This document shows positions 8,545-16,638 of a stretch of DNA of 32,476 nt, piece by piece. Below the pieces are notes generated by a model. That model made no database searches, was not told the origin of the DNA, and saw only the letters and a list, made by a program, of their open reading frames with translations. The DNA is from Lentisphaerae bacterium GWF2_44_16 (GTDB lineage: Bacteria; Verrucomicrobiota; Lentisphaeria; Victivallales; GWF2-45-14): the NCBI GenBank assembly GCA_001803225.1, contig MHBF01000179.1, positions 1 through 32,476 of the forward strand, in the 5' to 3' direction. Positions within the stretch are counted from its first letter, which is position 1; the number at the start of each line of letters is the position of its first letter. Made by a program: the position numbers and the translations under genes.

Positions 8545-8588
8545 TTACCATAATGAAACTTTTGATGCAACAAAGGAATGAAAAAAAT

Positions 8589-9287
8589 ATGAAATTCATA
8601 GCTCACAGAGGCTATTCAGCAAAATGGACGGAAAATACAATACCCGCTTTCAAGGCTGTCCTTGAAAACAGATTTTTCCCTGAAAACATCGTCGGCATTG
8701 AGTTGGATATTCAGCTGACGGCGGACGAAAAGATGATTGTGTTTCATGATATTGCCATCGAAAAAACACCCATGGCGCAGATTGATTATAAAACGCTTTG
8801 CGGTAAAATGGCTCCGCGTAAAATTCCTTTATTCGAAGACGTGCTGGACTTCATCGCGCACAGTACCGCGCTTTATGTGGAAATAAAGGACGGCGCTTAT
8901 AATAAAAATATTCTTATCAGCGCTCTGAATGAACTTCTGAAGAAATATAAACCGGCAAATGATATAATAATCCACAGTTTCAGTGTGGAGATAATGAAAA
9001 AAGCTCTGAAAGAATCCTCTTTTCCCGGTGTTGAATTTGGCTTTCTTTGCAGCAACCCTGAAAGTATAGTTTCGGCCGGTGAAGATTTTATTGCAGGAAT
9101 GAATTATTTCCATCCGCAGGCAAAATTTCTGCTTGAGAATGAAGACATTTTCCTGAAATACGGCAAAACACTGAACAATGTCTGGACCGTAAATGATATT
9201 GACACACTGAATAAACTGAAAAATTCAAAATGTGCTCATCTCATCAAAGCAATCACGACTGATGATCTGGAACTGATAGGAAAATAA
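8589..9287 (+). CDS. Glycerophosphodiester phosphodiesterase
   Basis: A 232-residue GDPD-family enzyme that hydrolyses glycerophosphodiesters to glycerol-3-phosphate and an alcohol. It carries the family signature in order: 'AHRGYSAKWTENTIPAF' (catalytic His-Arg and Glu), 'GIELDIQLTAD' (metal ligands Glu and Asp), 'VFHD' (second catalytic His) and 'LYVEIKDG'. No signal peptide, so it is probably cytoplasmic. I choose ATG 8589, with AAAGGA at 8572-8577, over ATG 8553, which would lie at the predicted transcription start. The length is normal for the family. A truncated second GDPD start follows at once (9295), indicating a former tandem pair. Confidence 0.9.
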   Translation: MKFIAHRGYSAKWTENTIPAFKAVLENRFFPENIVGIELDIQLTADEKMIVFHDIAIEKTPMAQIDYKTLCGKMAPRKIPLFEDVLDFIAHSTALYVEIKDGAYNKNILISALNELLKKYKPANDIIIHSFSVEIMKKALKESSFPGVEFGFLCSNPESIVSAGEDFIAGMNYFHPQAKFLLENEDIFLKYGKTLNNVWTVNDIDTLNKLKNSKCAHLIKAITTDDLELIGK

Positions 9288-9294
9288 AAAAGCT

Positions 9295-9486
9295 ATGAAG
9301 AAAAATAATTTTTTGAATAACGGAATTACAGCGCACAGGGGAAATTCTTCGGCCTACCCCGAAAACACAATTGCGCCTTTTGAAAGCACGCTTGAATGGA
9401 TAGGATTTAACGACGGTGCCCTGAAACTCATGGCGGCAGTGAAAACTGGTTTATTTCAGATGTTACATGGGAGCGCCGGAGATTAA
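9295..9486 (+). pseudogene. 5' remnant of a second GDPD gene
   Basis: The first ~34 codons encode a clear GDPD N-terminus: 'NNGITAHRGNSSAYPENTIAPFESTLE', including catalytic HR and the N of the ENT motif. Similarity then stops abruptly near 9400; the expected ELDVQLT and HD motifs never follow and the frame ends at 9484-9486. Some or all of the remaining enzyme has been lost and replaced by unrelated sequence (see the prepilin remnant that overlaps it in another frame). It starts 7 bases after the intact GDPD stop, so the two were once tandem paralogues. Confidence 0.7.
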
Positions 9487-9582
9487 GGCATAATGGCGGG
9501 GCTAATATTCTTTACTGTGATGGTCATATCGAAAGAAAAACTGAGAGTAATCTGACATTCGATATCTTTCTGGCAAGATAAA
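9412..9582 (+). pseudogene. 3' remnant of a prepilin-like H-X9-DG domain protein
   Basis: In the frame two bases ahead of the GDPD fragment, codons from 9412 to the stop at 9580-9582 read through 'ENWFISDVTWERRRLRHNGG' and then 'ANILYCDGHIERKTESNLTF'. The spacing His-N-G-G-A-N-I-L-Y-C-Asp-Gly is exactly the H-X9-DG signature at the C-terminus of prepilin-type (DUF1559-like) proteins, which occur in large families in Planctomycetota and Lentisphaerota. No N-terminal methylation motif or start codon exists upstream, only the GDPD fragment. It is a broken gene tail, probably left by deletion or recombination between unrelated loci. Confidence 0.7.
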
Positions 9583-9679
9583 TTCATTTCATCGCCATCT
9601 TCTTTTCTGAAATTCTTGACAAAGAAGTAAAAGCAGGGCAGAATATATGATTCTTTTAAAAAAACAGGAAAGACATTTT
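9583..9679 (+). other. Intergenic remainder and possible promoter of the esterase gene
   Basis: Together with the two gene remnants, 9288-9679 is the only stretch over 300 bases in the window without an intact gene. A TTGACA at 9616-9621 has only weak -10 candidates 17-19 bases on (CAGAAT, AGAATA or GAATAT, 9639-9646), so the promoter call is tentative. I see no terminator or RNA gene here. Confidence 0.35.
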
Positions 9680-11626
9680 ATGAATATTCCGTCTGTATGG
9701 GGAGAACCGTTTAAAGATTTTCTTTCAAATAAGCTACGCGCGGAAGCGGCCGCTAAATTCAGAATTCATCAACTGCCGACAGAAAAAAAAGCATGGGAAA
9801 CCAGAAAGAAAAAACTTCTTCAGCAAATATGGGAAAAACTGGGAGTTTTCATAGATCATAAGCTTGACCTTGACTATAAGGAAACGGCTTCTATAAAAAT
9901 GGACGGCTATGTCATAAAAAATATCCGTTACCAAAGCCGTCCGGGAATATATGTTACGGGAAATCTGTACATACCCGATGGCAGGAAACCTTTTCCGGCG
10001 GTCGTGAACATGCACGGGCACTGGAGCCAGGGCCGTCTTGCCGAAAGGGTTCAGTCCAGGGGGCATTCACTGGCGAAAAACGGATATGTCTGTATTTCCG
10101 TGGACGCATGGGGTTCGGGAGAAAGAAGCACTGAACATGGTAAATTCGAATATCACGGCGGAAACTTGGGCTCGTCTCTCATGAATCTGGGCGAGACTCT
10201 TATGGGCGGACAGGTGGTGGATAATATGCGCGCGGTAGATTTGCTCTGTTCATTTGATTTTGTCGATAAAAAAAGGATCGGCGCAACAGGCGCTAGCGGC
10301 GGAGGCAATCAGACCATGTGGCTTACGGCCCTCGACGAAAGAATAGTTGCCTCCATGCCGGTAGTCAGCGTGGGTTCTTTCGAATCATACGTGATGAGGC
10401 AGAATTGTGTATGTGAACTCCTGCCTGACGGGCTTACATTCACGGAGGAATCCGGAGTGCTGGCGCTTCTTGCTCCAAGGGCTTTCAAAATATGCAATTG
10501 CCTCCATGATACCAATCCGACATTTTTTGTTACCGAAATGCTCAGAAGCTTCAAGGAAACTCAGAAGATATATAAAGCGTTGAATGCTTATGACAAATTT
10601 ACTTATCAGGCATTTAATCTTCCTCACGGTTATTGGCCGGAGATACGTGAGGCCATGCTTGGCTGGTTTGATTTACACCTCAAAGGAAAAGGCAACGGCC
10701 TGCCAAAGCAGGAAATACCCTTTGAAACATTGCCCGAAGAAAAAGTTATGGTTTTCAAAAAGGGCAAACGCGATAAGTCTTTCATGTCCATATCCGAATA
10801 TTGCCGCAAAAAAGGCGGAAGTTTGAGAAAAGATTTTCTTGCGAAAAAGTCATTTAATCTTAAAGATAAAACTGAAGAATTGAAAAATATACTCAGGATT
10901 TCCGAATGGCTCGAAACGGAAAAAGTACATGAATACTCTCAGAAAGGCATCTGGAGAAAATTCGCGCTTGAAACTTCCGGTGGAGAAATGCTTCCGGTAC
11001 TTGTCGCCGAACCTCAAAAGAAAGTTTCTGAATTTGTAATATTCGCGCATCCTTACGGTAAAGAAAAAGTTTGTATTGAAGCTGTAAACGAGGCGCTGAA
11101 ACAGGAAAAAGGCGTTCTTCTGACTGACCTCTGGGGTTCCGGGGAAACGCATGAAGAGACGATACCCAATTACCATGTTCTTTCCAGAGGGGCCTTATGG
11201 CTGGGCAAATCCATGCAGGGAGAGTGGGCAAAACAGCTTGAACTTCTCTGCCGTTTTGTTTCAACGCATTTCAACGTCTCAAAAATATCGATTCATGCTT
11301 ACAGGGAAACAGGCGTCGCGGCATTGTTACTGAATGCCGTAAAGAATCTCAGCGGGGAAATAACCCTTGAAGAAAGCCCTGTCTCATATCTTTTCAACAA
11401 GACTGTTCCGCCGGACTTTTTCTCAATGGCGTTTCATCTGCCGGGGATGATGAAGTGGGGGGATATTTCCCTTGCCGCAGCGATGAGCAACGCGAAGATT
11501 AAATTTATCAAACCTGTTCTTTCAGACGGAGAAAAACTTTCCGCAAAAGACCTGAAAACATGGCAGAACGAATTCATTCAAGTTGCCGCAAAATGCAGGA
11601 GTAAATCCAAAACAGTATTCGCCTGA
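9680..11626 (+). CDS. Acetyl xylan esterase-like alpha/beta hydrolase, tandem two-domain
   Basis: A 648-residue protein. The N-terminal ~380 residues are an alpha/beta hydrolase of the AXE1/dienelactone-hydrolase type: 'PAVVNMHGHWSQGR', 'VSVDAWGSGERS'-like turn (here 'ISVDAWGSGERS'), nucleophile elbow 'GASGGGNQ', and a late 'LPHGYWPEIREAMLGWFDLHL' with the likely catalytic His. Such enzymes deacylate sugars or antibiotics; the substrate is unknown. The C-terminal half repeats the layout ('FVIFAHPYGKEK', 'LLTDLWGSGET', 'ISIHAYRETGVAALLL') but its elbow reads A-Y-R-E-T-G, with no serine nucleophile, so it looks like an inactive duplicate. No signal peptide. ATG 9680 is chosen for its AGGAAAG ribosome site; ATG 9647 is the alternative. 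The stop TGA abuts the convergent PP2C stop. Confidence 0.82.
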   Translation: MNIPSVWGEPFKDFLSNKLRAEAAAKFRIHQLPTEKKAWETRKKKLLQQIWEKLGVFIDHKLDLDYKETASIKMDGYVIKNIRYQSRPGIYVTGNLYIPDGRKPFPAVVNMHGHWSQGRLAERVQSRGHSLAKNGYVCISVDAWGSGERSTEHGKFEYHGGNLGSSLMNLGETLMGGQVVDNMRAVDLLCSFDFVDKKRIGATGASGGGNQTMWLTALDERIVASMPVVSVGSFESYVMRQNCVCELLPDGLTFTEESGVLALLAPRAFKICNCLHDTNPTFFVTEMLRSFKETQKIYKALNAYDKFTYQAFNLPHGYWPEIREAMLGWFDLHLKGKGNGLPKQEIPFETLPEEKVMVFKKGKRDKSFMSISEYCRKKGGSLRKDFLAKKSFNLKDKTEELKNILRISEWLETEKVHEYSQKGIWRKFALETSGGEMLPVLVAEPQKKVSEFVIFAHPYGKEKVCIEAVNEALKQEKGVLLTDLWGSGETHEETIPNYHVLSRGALWLGKSMQGEWAKQLELLCRFVSTHFNVSKISIHAYRETGVAALLLNAVKNLSGEITLEESPVSYLFNKTVPPDFFSMAFHLPGMMKWGDISLAAAMSNAKIKFIKPVLSDGEKLSAKDLKTWQNEFIQVAAKCRSKSKTVFA

Positions 11627-12412
11627 TCAATTCCAGACGCAGATTATGGTGATATTGTCTTCCCCGCCGCCTCTCAGAGAGGAATTCAGGAGCCTGTGGA
11701 CGCTTTCATAAGGAGTGGCTGATTCGGACATCATACCTTGAATGGTGTTGTCTTCAACGTGATTGGTTAAACCGTCAGTGCATAAGAGGTAACGGTCTCC
11801 GGGCTGTCTTTCAAAGGTATTCACCTCAGGGGCCATTTCCAGTACCGGGCCGACGGATTTTGAGATGATGTGAGCGAAAGGATGATAGGGGGCTTCTTCG
11901 GGTTTGATTATATTTTTTCTTACGAGTTCGGCGACGAAGCTGTGGTCGTCTGTAAGCTGTTCAAGTTTGCCGCTCCTCAGTCTGTAGAAACGGCTGTCTC
12001 CGGCATGTGCCACTATAACTTTATCTTTGAAAAAGATGCTGGCGACGACTGTAGTCCCCATGGGATGCTGTATCTGATACATATTATTAAGATTGTAAAT
12101 GATGCTGTTGGCCTTGATTATTTCAGAGGATAGAAAATCACTCAGTTCCTTTTCAGTGGAATTTTCACTGAACTGAGAGTTCCTCCAGGAGTTGAGAACT
12201 ATTCTTGTGCAGAGAGTGCTGGCGATGTTTCCGCTTTCATGTCCTCCTATGCCGTCGGCCAGCAGGGCGAAAGAGGCCGGACAGTCATTTCCTGTATAGT
12301 AGGCGAAACAGTCTTCATTGAGCATCCTGACAAGGCCGACATGGGAATCCGCGGCTATCTTATCCGGATCTATCCTGGACATAATGCTGGTATTTTCAGG
12401 GTTTTGCTGCAT
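11627..12412 (-). CDS. PP2C-family serine/threonine protein phosphatase
   Basis: A 261-residue soluble PP2C (PPM) phosphatase, a metal-dependent enzyme that removes phosphate from Ser/Thr residues. Motifs in order: 'DSHVGLVRMLNEDCF' (R and ED), 'LLADGIGGHESG' (metal-binding DGxGG), 'MGTTVVASIF', 'VAHAGDSRFYRLR' (AGDSR), 'LTDDHS', 'LLCTDGLTNHV' (DG) and 'GGEDNITII' (DN). All metal-site aspartates are present. I choose ATG 12412; TTG 12457 would add 15 residues, and ATG 12382 is also possible; none has a good ribosome site. It is the natural counterpart of a Hanks-type kinase such as the one at 24598, although they are 12 kb apart. Convergent with the esterase, sharing the palindrome TGATCA that holds both stops. 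Confidence 0.92.
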   Translation of the reverse strand: MQQNPENTSIMSRIDPDKIAADSHVGLVRMLNEDCFAYYTGNDCPASFALLADGIGGHESGNIASTLCTRIVLNSWRNSQFSENSTEKELSDFLSSEIIKANSIIYNLNNMYQIQHPMGTTVVASIFFKDKVIVAHAGDSRFYRLRSGKLEQLTDDHSFVAELVRKNIIKPEEAPYHPFAHIISKSVGPVLEMAPEVNTFERQPGDRYLLCTDGLTNHVEDNTIQGMMSESATPYESVHRLLNSSLRGGGEDNITIICVWN

Positions 12413-12625
12413 TAAATTACGTTTATTCTTCAATGATTTAAAATAAAACCGGTACAAGAATACCGAAACTCACGGCAATACACTTACAACTTAAATGAAA
12501 AAAAATCAAGCCCTCACGGAAATGCTTTTGAAATCTTGAAACAATCAGCTATAGTTTTAATCTTTTGCGCTCTTTGTTTAAGTTTTGTTAAAAAATTAAA
12601 AGTTTTAAGAAACACGGAGATAAAG

Positions 12626-14635
12626 ATGAAATTTGAAATTGGCAAAATCAGAAATTTTGCCGTTGCCGGACACAGCGGCAGCGGAAAAACCTCACTTTGT
12701 GACCTTATGCTGTTCAAGTCAGGCGCTGTTGAAAGACTTGGAAGCGTCATGCAGAAAACAAGCGTTTCGGACTACACCGTTGACGAACAGGAAAAGCAGA
12801 GCAGCATACACGCTACGGCACTCAACTGTAAATGGAAAGGAACAGATTTCTTTTTCATCGATACTCCGGGATATGGCGAATTTATAGGGGAAACTATTTC
12901 CGCTCTGAACGCCGCTGAAAACACGCTCATAGTAGTGGATGGCGCCAATGGATTGGCCATCGGCAGCACAAGGGCATGGAAGCTTTCCAGGGAATTAAAT
13001 CTCCCGCGTTTCATTTTCATCAACAAACTTGACGGAGAAATGGCCGATTTCAATAAGATATTGACTCAGGTTCAGGACGCGTTTGGAAAGACGGCATGTG
13101 TCCCTCTTACGATACCAGTAGGCCAGGGCAAAGACCTGAAAGGCGTAATAAATGTCATAAAAGACGGCGCTTCGGAAGAAGCAAAAAACTACCGCGAAAA
13201 GCTGATGGATGCCATAGCGGAATCAGATGAAGAACTCATGATGCGTTATCTTGACGGGCAGAAATTCAGCGATGAGGAAATATCCGCTGGACTCCATAAG
13301 GCCATACGTACGGGAAGCCTCGTGCCTGTATTTGCCGGTTCAGTTGAAAAAGATATCGGGATAACTGAGTTGATGGACAGCGTGTCAGGTCTTTTCCTGC
13401 AGCCGATGTCTTCAGGCAAAATCAAGCTCAAAGACGATAAAGAGTTTGAACCTAAAGCAGATGGCGACGGCGTGGCCCTTGTCTTTAAATCCGTGATAGA
13501 TCCCTTTATCGGACAGATGACGTTTTTCCATGTCATCAGCGGTACTTTCAAATCCGATTCGGAAGTTTATAACGTTACTACCAATACAAAGGAACGTTTT
13601 GGCCCGATAATGATTGTAAACGGGAAAAACGAAGTGGCCGCGGAAGAAGTCTGCGCCGGCTGCATAGCGGCAATTGCCAAACTCAAAAGCACCAAGGTCA
13701 GCAATACATTGTGCACATCGCACTCAGCGATACAGCTTCCGCCGATTAAATTTCCCAATACCGTAATGTCTTACGCGGTTACCGCGGTAAAGAGCGGGGA
13801 GGAAGAAAAAATATCTTCCGGCCTTCATAAAATCGCCGAAAGCGATCCGACAGTTAAAACAGAACGTCATCCGGAAACCCATGAGCTTCTGCTTTCAGGT
13901 ATGGGCGACCAGCACCTGAATATTGTCGTTAAAAAACTCAAGGAAACAGGCAAAGTCGAAGTAAACCTTGCCAGTCCGAAAATTCCTTACAGAGAAACCA
14001 TTACCGCCAGCGGTGAAGGTCATTACAGGCACAAAAAGCAGTCCGGGGGACATGGGCAGTTCGGTGAAGTTTACATCAGAATTTTCCCGAATGAACCAGG
14101 TTATGAATTTTCCAACGACGTAGTAGGGGGGAGCATACCAAGGAACTTTATACCGGCTGTCGAAAAAGGCGTCGTGGAGGCAATGATTAACGGACCGCTC
14201 GCCGGATGTACCGTGGAAAGAATCAAAGTTTCCGTATATGACGGAAAACACCATCCCGTCGACTCTTCGGAAATGTCATTTAAGATAGCCGCCAGAATGG
14301 CGTTCCGCGATGCCATGAGCAAAGCGAAACCCGTCCTTCTAGAACCTATAATGACAGTGAAAATAATGGTACCCGATGAATATATGGGCGATATAACAGG
14401 CGACTTAAATCACAAGCGCGGACGCATTCTCGGCATGAGCGCCGAAGAAGGCCTCCAGGTGGTTACAGCGGAAGTACCTCTCTCTGAAATGGCCCGTTAT
14501 GCCACGGAATTGAGAAGCATGACGCAGGGAAGAGGCTCTTTTGAGATGGAATTCACACGCCATGAAATAGTACCCGTAAATGTGGCGAACGGCATCATTG
14601 CCAATTTCAAGCAGAATCAGGATGAAGAAGCTTAA
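12626..14635 (+). CDS. Elongation factor G-like translational GTPase (EF-G paralogue)
   Basis: A 669-residue protein colinear with EF-G. The GTPase motifs are G1 'AGHSGSGKTSL' (residues ~14-24), G3 'DTPGYGEF' and G4 'INKLD'; later come domain II, domain III ('ILLSGMGDQHLNIVVKKL'-like segment, here 'ELLLSGMGDQHLNIVVKKL'), domain IV ('HKKQSGGHGQFGEVYI') and domain V ('LNHKRGRILGM...'). The G1 loop reads GHSGSGKT rather than the AHIDAGKT of the main EF-G, which marks the EF-G2/EF-G-like subfamily whose exact cellular role is poorly defined. I choose ATG 12626, preceded by GGAG with 7-base spacing; a TTG at 12536 would add an unsupported hydrophobic N-terminus. The next gene encodes ribosomal protein S1. 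Confidence 0.9.
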   Translation: MKFEIGKIRNFAVAGHSGSGKTSLCDLMLFKSGAVERLGSVMQKTSVSDYTVDEQEKQSSIHATALNCKWKGTDFFFIDTPGYGEFIGETISALNAAENTLIVVDGANGLAIGSTRAWKLSRELNLPRFIFINKLDGEMADFNKILTQVQDAFGKTACVPLTIPVGQGKDLKGVINVIKDGASEEAKNYREKLMDAIAESDEELMMRYLDGQKFSDEEISAGLHKAIRTGSLVPVFAGSVEKDIGITELMDSVSGLFLQPMSSGKIKLKDDKEFEPKADGDGVALVFKSVIDPFIGQMTFFHVISGTFKSDSEVYNVTTNTKERFGPIMIVNGKNEVAAEEVCAGCIAAIAKLKSTKVSNTLCTSHSAIQLPPIKFPNTVMSYAVTAVKSGEEEKISSGLHKIAESDPTVKTERHPETHELLLSGMGDQHLNIVVKKLKETGKVEVNLASPKIPYRETITASGEGHYRHKKQSGGHGQFGEVYIRIFPNEPGYEFSNDVVGGSIPRNFIPAVEKGVVEAMINGPLAGCTVERIKVSVYDGKHHPVDSSEMSFKIAARMAFRDAMSKAKPVLLEPIMTVKIMVPDEYMGDITGDLNHKRGRILGMSAEEGLQVVTAEVPLSEMARYATELRSMTQGRGSFEMEFTRHEIVPVNVANGIIANFKQNQDEEA

Positions 14636-14680
14636 TGCCTTGCATTTATGCGATAAGGTATTATTTTAGCAATCCGTTTC

Positions 14681-14705
14681 GGGTTTTCCGGAAGGTGGAA
14701 AGCCC
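14681..14705 (+). promoter_or_regulatory. Hairpin in the rpsA leader
   Basis: GGGTTTTCC (14681-14689) pairs with GGAAAGCCC (14697-14705) over 9 base pairs with one G-U, closing the 7-base loop GGAAGGT. It lies 52 bases before the S1 start and is followed by an A-rich, unstructured leader and no U-run, so it is not a terminator. A role in S1 autoregulation is inference. Confidence 0.5.
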
Positions 14706-14757
14706 TTAAAAAAGAAACTGAATTAACAGAACAAACAAAACAACAGAAGATTTTATT

Positions 14758-16521
14758 ATGGCATCAGAACAGACAAACAATCAGGAAGCCCCCAAATTCG
14801 AAAGCTATGTGGACCTCAGCAACCTTCCTTCAATGGAAGAGCTCCTCAAAAAGGAAACAAAAAACAGCTTTGTGGAAGGCTCCATCATCAAGGGCATCGT
14901 AGTCGAGAAAAGAAGTGACGGAGCGCTTGTGGATATAGGTTACAAGGCGGAAGGCTTCGTAGCGGCTTCGGAATTCAAGGATTGGGATGATATAAAAGTA
15001 AATGACCCTATTGATGTTTTCCTTGACCAGATTGAAAACGAAAACAGCATGCCTGAAATAAGCCTTCAGAAAGCTCACTTCCTGAAGTCATGGGGCAAAA
15101 TAACATCCGAATACGGTGAAGGCAGCATCATTAAAGGCTTCATGAAACACCGCGTCAAAGGCGGAATTATAGTCGATCTTAACGGCATTGAAGCATTCCT
15201 GCCGGGTTCCCAGCTCGATATAGGCCCCGTAAAAAATATGGATGAATTCCTCGGCAAAGAATATGATCTTAAAATACTTAAAATAAATCAGGAACGCAGA
15301 AATATAGTGGTTTCGCGCCGTGAACTTCTCGAAGAATCCCGTAAGGACAAGCGCGCCACATTGCTCAATGACATGCAGGTTGAACAGGTACGCAAGGGCC
15401 TGGTCAAAAATATCACCGACTTCGGCGCGTTTATTGACCTCGGCGGCGTTGACGGCCTCCTTCATATCACCGATATGTCCTGGGGCAGGATATCTCATCC
15501 TTCCGAAATGCTTGAAATAGGCCAGGAAATCGATGTGATGATACTTGATATCGATTATGAAAAAGAACGCGTCTCCCTCGGACTCAAACAGAAATCCGAA
15601 AATCCGTGGCAGGATGTCGAAGGCAAATATCCCGTCGGCACAACCGTCAAGGGCCGCGTAGTTAATATCATGCCTTACGGTGCGTTTATCGAAATCGAAA
15701 ACGGTGTCGAAGGCCTTATCCATGTCTCTGAAATGTCATGGACTAAGCGCATCACAAAAGCAGGCGAAATTCTCAGCGTAGGCGAAGAAGTCGAAGCCGT
15801 TGTTTTGGATATCGAAAAAGACAGCAAGAAAATTTCTCTCGGCCTCCGTCAGAAAACACGCAATCCGTGGGAAGTGCTCGCTGAAAAATATCCGCCCGGA
15901 AGCAAGATCAAGGGTAAAGTCAGAAACATGACCAGCTATGGCGCCTTTGTCGAGATCGAAAACGACATAGACGGCATGATCCATGTGTCTGATATGTCAT
16001 GGACACGCAAAATCAACAATCCCAATGAACTGCTCAAAGTCGGCGAAGAAGTCGAAGCGGTCATACTGGATATCGATCCTCAGCAGCAGCGCATATCCCT
16101 CGGTCTCAAACAGATTGAAGATGACCCATGGGCAAAAATCGATGAGCTGTACAAAATCGGCGATGTCGTCAAAGGTAAGGTTACCAAAATTACCGCTTTC
16201 GGCGCTTTCATCGAACTTTCACATAAAATTGACGGCCTTATCCACATTTCCCAGATAAGCAAGGATCACGTCGAAAAAGTCAAAGACGTCCTTACTCTCG
16301 GGGATGAAATCGAGGCCAGAGTAATCAAGATTGATAAGGAAGAACGCAGAATAGGCCTCAGCATAAAGGCGCTTAAGGAAGACTTCTCGGAAGCCGACCT
16401 CAAGGCCGCAGGCGAGGAAGTAACTGCCGCTCTGCGTCCCGGCGAAGCCATGGTGGACATGGGCGAAGTCATCGGTTCTTCCCTTGAAAGCCTTGATGTA
16501 ATGCAGAACAAAAACGAATAA
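14758..16521 (+). CDS. rpsA: 30S ribosomal protein S1
   Basis: A 587-residue protein with six S1 (OB-fold) RNA-binding repeats, beginning near residues 41, 122, 210, 294, 381 and 468. Repeats 3-6 have the classical core 'G-x-V-x-x-I-x-x-[FY]-G-A-F-[IV]-E-[IL]...G-L-[IL]-H-[IV]-S'. Six repeats and this length match the S1 of Gram-negative bacteria, where S1 on the small ribosomal subunit captures mRNA with weak ribosome sites. Repeats 1 and 2 are more diverged, as expected for the ribosome-binding end. The start has only AGAAGA as a weak Shine-Dalgarno in an A-rich leader, in keeping with the unusual initiation of rpsA mRNAs elsewhere. A strong terminator follows. Confidence 0.95.
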   Translation: MASEQTNNQEAPKFESYVDLSNLPSMEELLKKETKNSFVEGSIIKGIVVEKRSDGALVDIGYKAEGFVAASEFKDWDDIKVNDPIDVFLDQIENENSMPEISLQKAHFLKSWGKITSEYGEGSIIKGFMKHRVKGGIIVDLNGIEAFLPGSQLDIGPVKNMDEFLGKEYDLKILKINQERRNIVVSRRELLEESRKDKRATLLNDMQVEQVRKGLVKNITDFGAFIDLGGVDGLLHITDMSWGRISHPSEMLEIGQEIDVMILDIDYEKERVSLGLKQKSENPWQDVEGKYPVGTTVKGRVVNIMPYGAFIEIENGVEGLIHVSEMSWTKRITKAGEILSVGEEVEAVVLDIEKDSKKISLGLRQKTRNPWEVLAEKYPPGSKIKGKVRNMTSYGAFVEIENDIDGMIHVSDMSWTRKINNPNELLKVGEEVEAVILDIDPQQQRISLGLKQIEDDPWAKIDELYKIGDVVKGKVTKITAFGAFIELSHKIDGLIHISQISKDHVEKVKDVLTLGDEIEARVIKIDKEERRIGLSIKALKEDFSEADLKAAGEEVTAALRPGEAMVDMGEVIGSSLESLDVMQNKNE

Positions 16522-16532
16522 ATACGTTTCAG

Positions 16533-16563
16533 AAAAATGCCGGCATTGCCCGGCATTTTTTTT
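16533..16563 (+). terminator. Rho-independent terminator after rpsA
   Basis: AAAAATGCCGG (16533-16543) pairs perfectly with CCGGCATTTTT (16550-16560) around a 6-base loop and runs into eight T residues (16556-16563). It starts 11 bases after the rpsA stop. Confidence 0.93.
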
Positions 16564-16638
16564 ATCGTAATTTTATTTTTTTGTGCTAGATTAGCAGGGT
16601 CAGTCAATTAAACAGAAACCAAATTGAGAACAGCAGTT

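Noticed and set aside
12450-12465. CGGTA-6-TACCG inverted repeat near the PP2C gene start
   Set aside because: The stem is only 5 bp, and part of it lies in a possible extended coding start (TTG 12457). No T-run and no promoter match, so I did not call an operator or terminator.
12536-12625. N-terminal hydrophobic extension of the EF-G paralogue from TTG 12536
   Set aside because: A translational GTPase should not carry a signal peptide, and ATG 12626 has a good GGAG site at the right distance.
14640-14664. TTGCAT...TATTAT as the rpsA promoter
   Set aside because: The spacer is only 13 bp, too short for a sigma70 promoter.
15088-15723. Long minus-strand open frame inside rpsA (211 codons)
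   Set aside because: It arises from the strong codon bias of rpsA; no protein family resemblance and no ribosome site.
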